Assembly (NCBI GenBank): GCA_035308565.1
Contig: DATGGK010000087.1
Span: 1 to 64,000, forward strand
Length of the DNA: 64,000 nt
Direction: 5' to 3'
Source: JANXLS01 sp035308565
GTDB lineage: Bacteria > Planctomycetota > SZUA-567 > H5-PLA8
Position numbers and translations under genes: made by a program. The notes under the pieces are model-generated. The model searched no databases. It was not told the origin of the DNA and was given only the letters and a program-made list of their open reading frames with translations. Of this stretch, positions 1 to 7,746 are shown in pieces (within the stretch, counting starts at the first letter, position 1; every line of letters begins with the position of its first letter).

Positions 1-1463
1 AGGGCGAAGTCTCCATGCGCCTTGAAAACGTCCCGTGGAACGAAGCGCTGAACATCGTCGTCAAAACGCTGGATTTCGTGACGGTCAACGAAGCCAACAA
101 CACCATCCGCATCACCAGCAAAGACAAAATCGCCAGCCAGATGGAAATCCGCATCTTCCGCCTGGCTTATGTGTTGCCGGAAGGCTCGTCGTACACGGCC
201 ACGCTCACCAGCGAATTTGCGGTGAAATCCGGTTCGAAGGAAGTGAAGGACGCCGGGCAGTCGCTCATCGACGTGCTCGCTCACGTCAAATCGGCCGGCG
301 GCACGATTTCGTTTGAAAAGCGTGCCAACGCACTGGTCGTGCGCGACACTCCCACGGCGTTGGACCAGATGCAAAGCATCGTGGACAAGCTGGACGTGGC
401 GCCCAAACAGATTCACGTGGCCGTCAAACTTGTCGAACTTGACGATTCGGACGCCGAGCGCATTGGGGTGAACTGGAACCAGGGCATCCAATTCGCGATG
501 TCGCCGCTGTCAAGTTGGTCCAGTGCCTTTCCGTTCGACGTCTCCAAAGGCATTTCCAAATCGGTGTTGGGCGACCTGGCCGTCGGGCAGGCCAACCGCC
601 GCGCCATCGATCCGCTCACCAACACGGTTATCCCATCGCTCGATATTTTCAGCCTGAAGAACGCGGTGAGCCGCGGCGGCGGATTCTCCGCGCTCAACGC
701 GGCCGGCGGCGGCGGCGGCGCGGCGAATGTCGTCGCCGATCCGAAACTCGCGCTCGGCAGCATGGGCTTCCAGGCGACGACCGCGCTCTTCGAATTGTTC
801 CGCACCAAGACCAGCGGGCGCGTCATCCAGGCTCCCCAGTTGATCACGCTTGACAACGAAGAAGCCACGATCCAAGTCGGTGAGCTCGTGCGCTACGCCG
901 AGTCGTTCATCGCCAACACGGAAGGCGGCGGCAGCGTGTCGGGCTTCCGCGAAGCCAGCGGTTCGCCGATCAAGCTCGGTTTTCAGTTGCTGATCATCCC
1001 GCACGTGACTGGCCCGGAGAACAACGTGCTGATGACGATCATTCCCAAGACGGAAGATTTCAGCCTCACGCGCGGCGGCACGGGCGGCGCGCCCGCTGGT
1101 TTCCAGCGCTTCATTGGCGACAACGGCATTCAACTCGACTTGCCGCAAACCAGCCAGCGCATCGTGGTGACCAAGATGATGCTGCGCAACGGTGAGACCG
1201 GCGTGATCGGCGGTTTGCGCCAGGAGACCGAGAGCCTCGCCGAGATCAAAGTGCCCATCTTTGGCGACATTCCGATCCTCGGCCGCCTTTTCAAGCATCG
1301 CAGCCGCAGCGACAGCGGCAGCAATTTGATGGTCTTCGTCACGCCCACGATCATCGACCTGCACACCAATGACGATTTCAAGAAAGAATTGGACAGGGTT
1401 CGCCAGGAATACAGCAAGCCAATGACCAGCATGGAAGACGAAAGCGCCGAAGCATCGCGCTAG
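1..1463 (+). CDS. Secretin (GspD/PilQ-type), 5' end outside window
   Basis: This is the C-terminal ~487 residues of an outer-membrane secretin, the multimeric channel used by type II secretion or type IV pilus systems. The reading frame is already open at base 3, so the start lies upstream. The secretin core is recognisable by its last part, with GVIGGLRQE, VPIFGDIPILGRLFKHR and LMVFVTPTIID. A Gly/Ala-rich stretch (near bases 700-730) sits in the gate region. The protein aligns almost end to end with the next gene from residue ~170 of that protein onward. Bases 1-127 are identical to bases 2035-2161, after which synonymous differences accumulate. No other secretion genes are in view, so type II versus type IV pilus cannot be decided. 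Confidence 0.9.
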   Translation, partial: GEVSMRLENVPWNEALNIVVKTLDFVTVNEANNTIRITSKDKIASQMEIRIFRLAYVLPEGSSYTATLTSEFAVKSGSKEVKDAGQSLIDVLAHVKSAGGTISFEKRANALVVRDTPTALDQMQSIVDKLDVAPKQIHVAVKLVELDDSDAERIGVNWNQGIQFAMSPLSSWSSAFPFDVSKGISKSVLGDLAVGQANRRAIDPLTNTVIPSLDIFSLKNAVSRGGGFSALNAAGGGGGAANVVADPKLALGSMGFQATTALFELFRTKTSGRVIQAPQLITLDNEEATIQVGELVRYAESFIANTEGGGSVSGFREASGSPIKLGFQLLIIPHVTGPENNVLMTIIPKTEDFSLTRGGTGGAPAGFQRFIGDNGIQLDLPQTSQRIVVTKMMLRNGETGVIGGLRQETESLAEIKVPIFGDIPILGRLFKHRSRSDSGSNLMVFVTPTIIDLHTNDDFKKELDRVRQEYSKPMTSMEDESAEASR

Positions 1464-1520
1464 TTGTGGTGCAGGCTTCCAGCCTGCATCCGAAGCGCCG
1501 GCTTCCAGCCGGCTGTTTTG
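1464..1520. repeat. Palindromic repeat, GCAGGCTTCCAGCCTGC family
   Basis: Two imperfect hairpins lie between the tandem secretins: GCAGGCTTCCAGCCTGC, then a related GCCGGCTTCCAGCCGGC. The same family recurs at 32536-32600. It may fold as a hairpin between the two genes; whether it terminates transcription cannot be told from sequence. Confidence 0.7.
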
Positions 1521-1541
1521 GGGCGGGGACGAGGAGGGGTC

Positions 1542-3503
1542 TTGAAACAATTCTTAACGCTCGCGGCATTGCTGCCGATGCTGCTCGCACTGGCTCACGC
1601 GGTTGACGACGAAAACCAGCCAGTCGTGACCCCCAAAGTCGTCACGATTCAAACCACCGCTGCCACCGAGGGCGTCTCCGCGATCTCTCAGCGCGGTGCG
1701 CTGATCACGCTCGACGTCACCGAACGCCCGCTCAAACAAGTGCTCGATTACCTTTCCACGATCAGCAACGTCAACATTCGCGTCGTCAAAGAAAAAGACA
1801 ACAAGATTCCGGTCACGTTCCGGCTTGAAAACGTGACCTATCGCGCCGTGCTGGATTTCATCGCGCGCAAATACGGCATGATCGTGGACGACCGCGATCT
1901 GGCGGCGTCGCACATCATTTACATCGACACGCCCGAGCGTGTCTCGATGGTCTTCCAGCGTGCCGACATTCGCGACGTGATCAACACCATCGCGATCCAA
2001 TCGAATGCCAACATCGTCGTCGGCCCCGAAATTCAGGGCGAAGTCTCCATGCGCCTTGAAAACGTCCCGTGGAACGAAGCGCTGAACATCGTCGTCAAAA
2101 CGCTGGATTTCGTGACGGTCAACGAAGCCAACAACACCATCCGCATCACCAGCAAAGACAAGCTCGCGCAGGACCTGCAGATTCGCATCTTCCGCCTCGC
2201 CTATGTGCTCCCCGAAGGCTCGTCTTATACGGCCACGCTGACCAGCGAGTTTGCGACAAAGACCGGCACCAAAGAAGTCAAGGACGCAGGCCAGTCGCTG
2301 ATCGACGTGCTGACCCACGTGAAGACGGCCTCCGGCTCGATTTCGTTTGAAAAGCGCGCCAACGCGCTGGTCGTGCGCGACACGCCCACCGCGCTCGACC
2401 AAATGCAAAGCATCGTGGACAAGCTGGACCTCCCGCCCAAACAGATTCACGTCGCCGTGAAACTCGTCGAACTCTCCGATTCCGACGCGGAACGCATCGG
2501 CGTCAACTGGAATCAGGGCATTCAATTCGCCATGTCGCCGCTGTCGAGCTGGTCGAGCGCATTTCCGTTCGACGTGTCGAACGGCATTTCGAAATCGGTG
2601 TTGGGCGACCTGGCCGTCGGGCAGGCCAACCGGCGCGCCGTCGATCCGCTCACGAACACCGTCGTTCCGTCGCTCGATATCTTCAATTTGAAGAACGCAG
2701 TGAGCCGCGGCGGCGGATTCTCCGCGCTCAATGCCGCCGGCGGCGGCGGCGGTGCGGCGAATGTCGTCGCCGATCCGAAACTGGCGCTGGGGAGCATGGG
2801 CTTCCAGGCCACGACGGCGCTCTTCGAATTGTTCCGCACCAAGACCAGCGGACGCATCATTCAGGCGCCGCAGTTGATTGCGCTCGATAACGAAGAAGCC
2901 ACGATTCAAGTCGGTGAATTGGTCCGCTACGCCGAATCCTTCATCGCCAACACGGAAGGCGGCGGCAGCGTCTCCGGTTTCCGCGAGGCCAGTGGTTCGC
3001 CGATCAAACTGGGCTTTCAGTTGCTCATTATTCCGCACGTAACCGGCCCTGAAAACAACGTCCTGCTGACGGTCATTCCGAAGACCGAGGACTTCAGCCT
3101 GGACCGCAGCGGCACGGGCGGCGCGCCCGCGGGCTTTCAGCGTTTTATCGGCCCCAACGGCATTCAACTCGACCTGCCGCAAACCAATCAGAAGATCGTG
3201 GTGACGAAAATGATGTTGCGCAACGGCGAGACGGGCGTGATCGGCGGACTGCGCCAGGAAACTGAAAGCCTCGCTGAAATCAAAGTCCCCGTCTTCGGCG
3301 ATATTCCGATTCTCGGCCGCTTGTTCAAACACCGCAGCCGCAGCGACTCCGGCGACAACCTGATGGTCTTCGTCACGCCCACGATCATCGACCTGCATGC
3401 AACCGACGATTTCAAGCGCGATCTGGACAGAATTCGCCAGGATTACGCCAAGCCCTTCAACCAGATCGGCGAAGAAGAAACCACGGACATCCTGCAGCGC
3501 TAG
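1542..3503 (+). CDS. Secretin (GspD/PilQ-type), tandem paralogue
   Basis: Full-length secretin of about 653 residues. I chose the TTG at 1542 because GAGGAGG lies just upstream at 1531-1537 and translation then begins with a signal peptide (KQFLTLAALLPMLLALAHA). The frame stays open back to the previous stop, but that part reads through a palindromic repeat. Two small N-terminal domains follow (residues ~30-170, STN/N0-N1 type, with PLKQVLDYLS and ADIRDVINTIA), then the N-domain and the conserved secretin core ending in GDIPILGRLF and VFVTPTIID. It is nearly identical to the preceding gene. It would form an outer-membrane ring for protein or pilus export. No pilotin, ATPase or pseudopilin gene is adjacent in this window. 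Confidence 0.9.
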   Translation: MKQFLTLAALLPMLLALAHAVDDENQPVVTPKVVTIQTTAATEGVSAISQRGALITLDVTERPLKQVLDYLSTISNVNIRVVKEKDNKIPVTFRLENVTYRAVLDFIARKYGMIVDDRDLAASHIIYIDTPERVSMVFQRADIRDVINTIAIQSNANIVVGPEIQGEVSMRLENVPWNEALNIVVKTLDFVTVNEANNTIRITSKDKLAQDLQIRIFRLAYVLPEGSSYTATLTSEFATKTGTKEVKDAGQSLIDVLTHVKTASGSISFEKRANALVVRDTPTALDQMQSIVDKLDLPPKQIHVAVKLVELSDSDAERIGVNWNQGIQFAMSPLSSWSSAFPFDVSNGISKSVLGDLAVGQANRRAVDPLTNTVVPSLDIFNLKNAVSRGGGFSALNAAGGGGGAANVVADPKLALGSMGFQATTALFELFRTKTSGRIIQAPQLIALDNEEATIQVGELVRYAESFIANTEGGGSVSGFREASGSPIKLGFQLLIIPHVTGPENNVLLTVIPKTEDFSLDRSGTGGAPAGFQRFIGPNGIQLDLPQTNQKIVVTKMMLRNGETGVIGGLRQETESLAEIKVPVFGDIPILGRLFKHRSRSDSGDNLMVFVTPTIIDLHATDDFKRDLDRIRQDYAKPFNQIGEEETTDILQR

Positions 3504-3623
3504 TTGTTTCTCGCAAAGCCGCAAAGTTGGCGCAAAGAGCGCAAAGAAAATCTCGTTGTAACACTCGTCGTATTCTTTGCGATCTTTGTGTGCCGTTCCT
3601 TTGCGCCTTTTGCGTGAGATGCC
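3504..3623. repeat. Inverted CGCAAAG-type repeat element
   Basis: Short runs of GCAAAG on the left (from about 3510 to 3546) face their reverse complements CTTTGC on the right (about 3575-3617), giving a dyad of roughly 110 bases. It fills the gap between the secretin and the protease and reaches the start codon of the latter. A related fragment is at about 42888-42910. Confidence 0.6.
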
Positions 3624-4148
3624 ATGCCGCGCCGCCTCCAAAGCCTCCGCCTCGCCATCCGAACTCTTCCCAGCACGCAAATCTGGCTGCGCTGCGCATT
3701 CATCTACTTGCTCTTTCTCCTCCTCGCCGCACCGCTCGGATTCTCAACCGGCCTGCTCAAAATCGAATGGATGAAAGCCAGCCCCGCAATGCTCGCATTG
3801 ACCGCGGCGCGGATCGTGGCCATTCCCGCGTTGTTCGAAGAACTCGTCTTTCGCGCGCTGCTGCTGCCGCACCCCAGTGAACACAAATCCGCGCGCCACG
3901 TAGTCGTCGTGTGCACGCTGGCTCTGCTCGTCTTCGTCGCCATCCACCCGCTCAATGGCATCTTCGTGCGCACCCAATCGCGCGCGGTCTTCACCGACCC
4001 GATTTTCCTGACGATCGCCGCGCTGCTGGGCCTGGCCTGCACCATCGGCTACCAAATATCCGGCTCAATCTGGCCGCCCGTTGCGATGCACTGGGGCACG
4101 GTCGTTGTCTGGACGATTTGCCTCGGCGGTAAGCGAATGCTCGGATAA
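3624..4148 (+). CDS. CPBP family intramembrane metalloprotease
   Basis: A 174-residue membrane protein of the CPBP (CAAX protease and bacteriocin-processing) family. Motif 1 is seen as EELVFR (residues ~73-78), the second motif as HPLNG (~109) and the last histidine in MHW (~154). Four to five hydrophobic segments surround these motifs. Such proteins cut prenylated or other membrane peptides; the substrate here is unknown. The start codon lies at the edge of a repeat element, so the first residues may be recent. It is shorter than many family members but keeps the catalytic Glu and His residues. Confidence 0.8.
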   Translation: MPRRLQSLRLAIRTLPSTQIWLRCAFIYLLFLLLAAPLGFSTGLLKIEWMKASPAMLALTAARIVAIPALFEELVFRALLLPHPSEHKSARHVVVVCTLALLVFVAIHPLNGIFVRTQSRAVFTDPIFLTIAALLGLACTIGYQISGSIWPPVAMHWGTVVVWTICLGGKRMLG

Positions 4149-4156
4149 ATCCTGTA

Positions 4157-4516
4157 GCATAAGCGTCCCGCTTGCACGCGCCACAACCCGCGCCAGAAGC
4201 GCAAGGAAAGTTTTTCGCGCGCCAGGCAGAACGCTTCTTCGGTGACACACTTGCGAGTCAGCTTGAAGCCGGCGAGCAGGAACCAGCCCCAGCCGAGCGA
4301 CAAGCCCTGCGTCATGGACGTCGTCTGTAGGGCCACCGCGCACATGAGCCAGAACACATTTTCGGGCGTCAGCACACGAATGCGGACGGGCGTGCAGCCG
4401 GTAGCGGCCGCAACGGCTTTGAAATCATCGGGGCGCAGAATGGCGCGAAACGTGGCGAGGCCAAACTCGGTAAAAAGGCGCGCAACTCGTCCGGCCGGGG
4501 AACCGCTACTAGACAT
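4157..4516 (-). pseudogene. IS4-type transposase N-terminal remnant
   Basis: About 120 residues resemble the N-terminal domain of IS4-family transposases (RVLTPENVFWLMCAVAL, then a region with KCVTEEAFCLAREKL). The catalytic DDE core is absent. The frame runs into a palindromic repeat (AAGCGGGACGCTT type near 4157-4175) and then into sequence antisense to the CPBP protease. The gene is therefore a 3'-truncated relic. An imperfect inverted repeat lies just upstream (4522-4593). Confidence 0.6.
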
Positions 4517-4521
4517 GCGTG

Positions 4522-4593
4522 TGTCTCCTAAATGCCGATTGGGAAGCCGGGGCTGCTACCCCGCGCTCATTTATCCATCGGCATTCGGAGACA
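4522..4593. repeat. Inverted repeat upstream of transposase remnant
   Basis: The left arm at 4522-4539 reads TGTCTCCTAAATGCCGAT. The right arm at 4577-4593 is its reverse complement with one gap and one mismatch. The 37-base loop is GC-rich. It may be an insertion-sequence end or an independent palindromic element; the position next to the transposase relic favours a mobile origin. The remaining bases up to the tex start hold no gene that I can recognise. Confidence 0.5.
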
Positions 4594-4781
4594 TTTTCGT
4601 TTCAAGATGTTAACTTAGGGCCATTGCCCGCGGGGAGAGGGGAACGGGGGCGGAGCGCTTCGCACAAGCAAGCTGACAGACCCGCGATTTTGACTATCGC
4701 GTTTTTTCATTACCGCAGAGGGAGCACAGTGCGTATAATCTTAGGCTCTCAAAATTGTATCGCCGGGGACGGGGCTGATTC

Positions 4782-7592
4782 ATGGACGTAATGAAGCGTA
4801 CTGCTGATTTATTGAAACTCGAACCGAAGCAGGTTGAGACAGTGGCGGCGTTGTTTAAAGAGGGGGCTTCCATTCCGTTCATCGCGCGTTATCGGCGCGA
4901 CAGGACCGGCGAACTGGACGAAGCGCGGCTCACGCAACTTAAAGATAAACTCGATGAATTCAACGACGACGAAACGCGCCGCGAGACGGCGTTGAAAGCG
5001 ATTCGAGATACCGGCAAGCTTACGCCGGAGCTCGAAGAGAAAATCAAGAACGCGGCCACGCGCGAGGAACTCGAAGACCTTTATATGGCGTTCCGCTCGC
5101 GGCGGCGCACGCGCTCGAATGCCGCGAAGCACAAGGGGCTTGAGCCGCTGGCGGAATTGATTTCGAAGCAAGAAAGCAGCACAACGACGCCGGACGAAAT
5201 AGTCAAGCCGTTCATCAGCGAAGAGAAGGCCGTGAAGGACGCGCAGGAGGCGTTTTCCGGCGCGCGCGACATCGTCGCGGAGAACATCGCGGAAGACCCG
5301 GCGTGCCGCAAGATTGCGCGCGCGCTGCTCAAGCACGAAGGCAAGCTGGTCACCAAGCCACGCGAAGGCATCGATCTTTCGAAAGGCAAGTACGCGTCGT
5401 TCGCGAATTTTGCCGATCCGATCGGGAAGGTGCCGGGGCATCGTTTGCTGGCGGCCATGCGCGGGGCGTCGGAGAAGCAGCTTTATTTGTCGCTGGATGC
5501 GCCGAAAGACAAAGTGCTGGAGCAGCTTAAGGCGAAGCTGATCACCAACGCCGACGCGCCGCTGAAGGCGGAGTTGTCGCTGGCGATCGAGGAATGTTAC
5601 GAGCGGCTGCTGGGTCCGTCGCTGGACAACGATCTGCGCTTGGAGCTCAAGCGCGAAGCGGAGACGGAAGCGATTGAAGTCTTCGCGAAAAATCTGCGCG
5701 CGATTCTGCTGCACGCGCCGCTGGGCGCGAAGGCCGTGCTGGCGCTGGGACCGGCGGTGAAAGCGCCGTGGAAGATTGCGCTGATCGGCGCGGACGGCAA
5801 AGTGATTTCGCACGCGGTGCTGCATCCGAATAAAGACGACGAGGAGAAGAAGAAGGCTGCGGATGAAGTTGTGAAGCTGGTCAAGGAGCACGGCGTCGCG
5901 GCGGTGGCGATCGTGAGCGGGCCGGGGTCGAAGGACGCGGATATTCTGGTGCGCGACGCGTTCAAGGCGGCTGAAATCAAAGACGTGCCGCGCGTGCCGG
6001 TGCACGAAGGCGCGGCGGCGGCGTACGCGGGCACGGCGCACGCGCGCGAAGAAATTCCCGACGCGGACAACGCGCTGCGCACAACGGTTTCGGCGGGGCG
6101 GCGTTTGCAGGACCCGCTGACGGAGATTCTGAAACTGGATTTGAAGACGATTCCGCTGGGGCAGTTTCAGCACGACGTGGATCAGGGCGCGTTGCAGCGC
6201 AAGCTGGAGGAGACGGCGCGGTCGGTCGTGGCACAGGTTGGCGCGAATGTGAACGCGGCCAGCGAAGCGGTGCTGCGGCATGTGCCGGGTTTGAACGCGG
6301 AGTTGGCTAAAGCGATCGTGGCCGCGCGCAAAGAGAAGGGCGCGTTCAAGACGCGCGATGAACTGAAGAATGTCGCGGGCGTGGACGCGAAAGTCTACGA
6401 GCAATGCATCGGGTTCCTGCGCATCCCGGATTCGGAAAATCCGCTCGACAAAACGTCGATTCATCCGGAGCAATACGCGGTGGTCGAAGCGATGGCGGCG
6501 TCGGTGAGTTCGACGGTGAAGGAATTGGCCGGCAATGCTGAGGCCGTCGGCAAGATCGACCGCGCGAAATTTGTCAGCGCGACGCTGAGCGACGCGGACG
6601 CAAAGGAAATCCTCGCGGAATTATCCGCGCCTGGCCGCGACCCGCGCGGGACGTTTGTTCCGCCGCAATTCAACGACGAAGTGCAGGACATGGCCGATTT
6701 GAAGGAAGGGATGGTGCTCAACGGCGTCGTCACGAACCTTGCGCAGTTCGGCGCTTTTGTGGACGTGGGCGTGCATCAAGACGGGCTGGTCCACATTTCG
6801 GCGATCACGCACAAATTCATCCGCGATCCATCCGAAGTGCTGACTGTCGGGCAGCAGGTGAAAGTCAAAGTGCTTTCGATCGAGCCGGAGAAGAAGCGGA
6901 TCAGTCTTTCGATCAAAGCGCTGGAAGAGCAGCCGCGGCGTCCGGCGCGCGGGCCGCGTGGGCCGCGCTCGCAGGAGCCGCGCCCCTCCGGCGAATCGCG
7001 ACAGCCCGGCGAGCCGCGCCCGTCTGGCGAGCCGCGACCGCAAGGGAGCGGGCCGGAAAGCGCGCCCGCGGCGGGCAGCGCTCAGACGCAAGAGCGCCGT
7101 CCGCGGCGCTTCGATCGTCCGCGCGGGCCGCGCGCTGGCGGTCCTCCACGCGGAGCGTCACGTCCTAACGAGCCGCGACCTAACGAGCCGCGACCGCAAG
7201 GGAGCGGCCAGCCGGCCGAAGGCGCGGCTGCGGGAGCGGAAACTTCCACGGCGGCGGCGCCGGTCAGCGGCGGGATTTCAAGCGGCGGCGCTCCAGCCGA
7301 TCGTCCGCGCGACGGTGGCGATCGGCGCGGGCGTTTCGGCGGCGGCGAACGGCGCGGAGGACCGGGTGGCCCACGCGGTGATCGTCCACCAGCGCACAAG
7401 CCCGAACCGGGCAAGCCGGATTACTCCAAGTTCTTTGTCAAAGGCAAGCGCAAGGACAAAGAGAAGCGGAGCGAGCGCCCCGATGCACATGCGGCTTCAC
7501 GCGATGAAGTGCGCGAAGTGATGCGACACCAAAGCACCGGCGGGATATCCATGGCCGATTTGCTCAAGCAGGCTGGCGTCAAGGAAGAGTAG
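4782..7592 (+). CDS. tex: Tex family RNA-binding transcription accessory protein
   Basis: A 936-residue Tex/YhgF-type protein, a cytosolic nucleic-acid-binding factor linked to transcription and RNA handling. In order: the N-terminal helical Tex domain (residues 1-~190, with ASIPFIARYRRDRTGELDE), the YqgF/RuvC-like domain (~320-460), the helix-hairpin-helix region (~490-570, with NAASEAVLRHVPGLNAEL and GAFKTRDELKNV), and an S1 RNA-binding domain (~640-715, GMVLNGVVTNLAQFGAFVDVG). A long Arg/Pro/Gly-rich tail (~715-890) precedes a conserved-looking C-terminus. The usual DPG metal-site motif of the YqgF domain is replaced by LALGPAVKAP, so nuclease chemistry is unlikely. Two identical 23-bp segments (7029-7051 and 7185-7207) in the tail belong to a repeat I associate with planctomycete intergenic DNA. 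Start alternatives are 4782 and 4791. Confidence 0.9.
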   Translation: MDVMKRTADLLKLEPKQVETVAALFKEGASIPFIARYRRDRTGELDEARLTQLKDKLDEFNDDETRRETALKAIRDTGKLTPELEEKIKNAATREELEDLYMAFRSRRRTRSNAAKHKGLEPLAELISKQESSTTTPDEIVKPFISEEKAVKDAQEAFSGARDIVAENIAEDPACRKIARALLKHEGKLVTKPREGIDLSKGKYASFANFADPIGKVPGHRLLAAMRGASEKQLYLSLDAPKDKVLEQLKAKLITNADAPLKAELSLAIEECYERLLGPSLDNDLRLELKREAETEAIEVFAKNLRAILLHAPLGAKAVLALGPAVKAPWKIALIGADGKVISHAVLHPNKDDEEKKKAADEVVKLVKEHGVAAVAIVSGPGSKDADILVRDAFKAAEIKDVPRVPVHEGAAAAYAGTAHAREEIPDADNALRTTVSAGRRLQDPLTEILKLDLKTIPLGQFQHDVDQGALQRKLEETARSVVAQVGANVNAASEAVLRHVPGLNAELAKAIVAARKEKGAFKTRDELKNVAGVDAKVYEQCIGFLRIPDSENPLDKTSIHPEQYAVVEAMAASVSSTVKELAGNAEAVGKIDRAKFVSATLSDADAKEILAELSAPGRDPRGTFVPPQFNDEVQDMADLKEGMVLNGVVTNLAQFGAFVDVGVHQDGLVHISAITHKFIRDPSEVLTVGQQVKVKVLSIEPEKKRISLSIKALEEQPRRPARGPRGPRSQEPRPSGESRQPGEPRPSGEPRPQGSGPESAPAAGSAQTQERRPRRFDRPRGPRAGGPPRGASRPNEPRPNEPRPQGSGQPAEGAAAGAETSTAAAPVSGGISSGGAPADRPRDGGDRRGRFGGGERRGGPGGPRGDRPPAHKPEPGKPDYSKFFVKGKRKDKEKRSERPDAHAASRDEVREVMRHQSTGGISMADLLKQAGVKEE

Positions 7593-7746
7593 CGGCGGTA
7601 CAATCGCCGCGCTTTTCCGGACACCATTCGTTTTTTTTTGCTCACATTGTCTTTCCTGATCAGATCCGCGCGCATACGCCCGCGGCTCCCGGTGTATCTT
7701 TGAAGTCGAAATTCATCTTCGCTACAACCGGAAGGAACAGAGGTCA
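7593..7746. other. Intergenic region
   Basis: A short hairpin-like sequence (GCGGCGGTACAATCGCCGC, 7593-7611) follows the tex stop codon and could help end transcription. A T-run occurs near 7630. A GGAAGGAACAGAGG ribosome-binding region precedes the next start codon. Confidence 0.35.

Noticed and set aside
1554..3680. Long minus-strand open frame (708 codons) opposite the secretin
   Set aside because: Antisense shadow of a clear secretin gene in GC-rich DNA; its translation is Arg/Asp-rich with no family resemblance.
4734..4739. TATAAT upstream of tex as a -10 box
   Set aside because: No acceptable -35 element at the right distance; left as unproven.
4809..6473. Long minus-strand open frame opposite tex
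   Set aside because: Arg-rich antisense translation, no motif; tex is clear on the plus strand.
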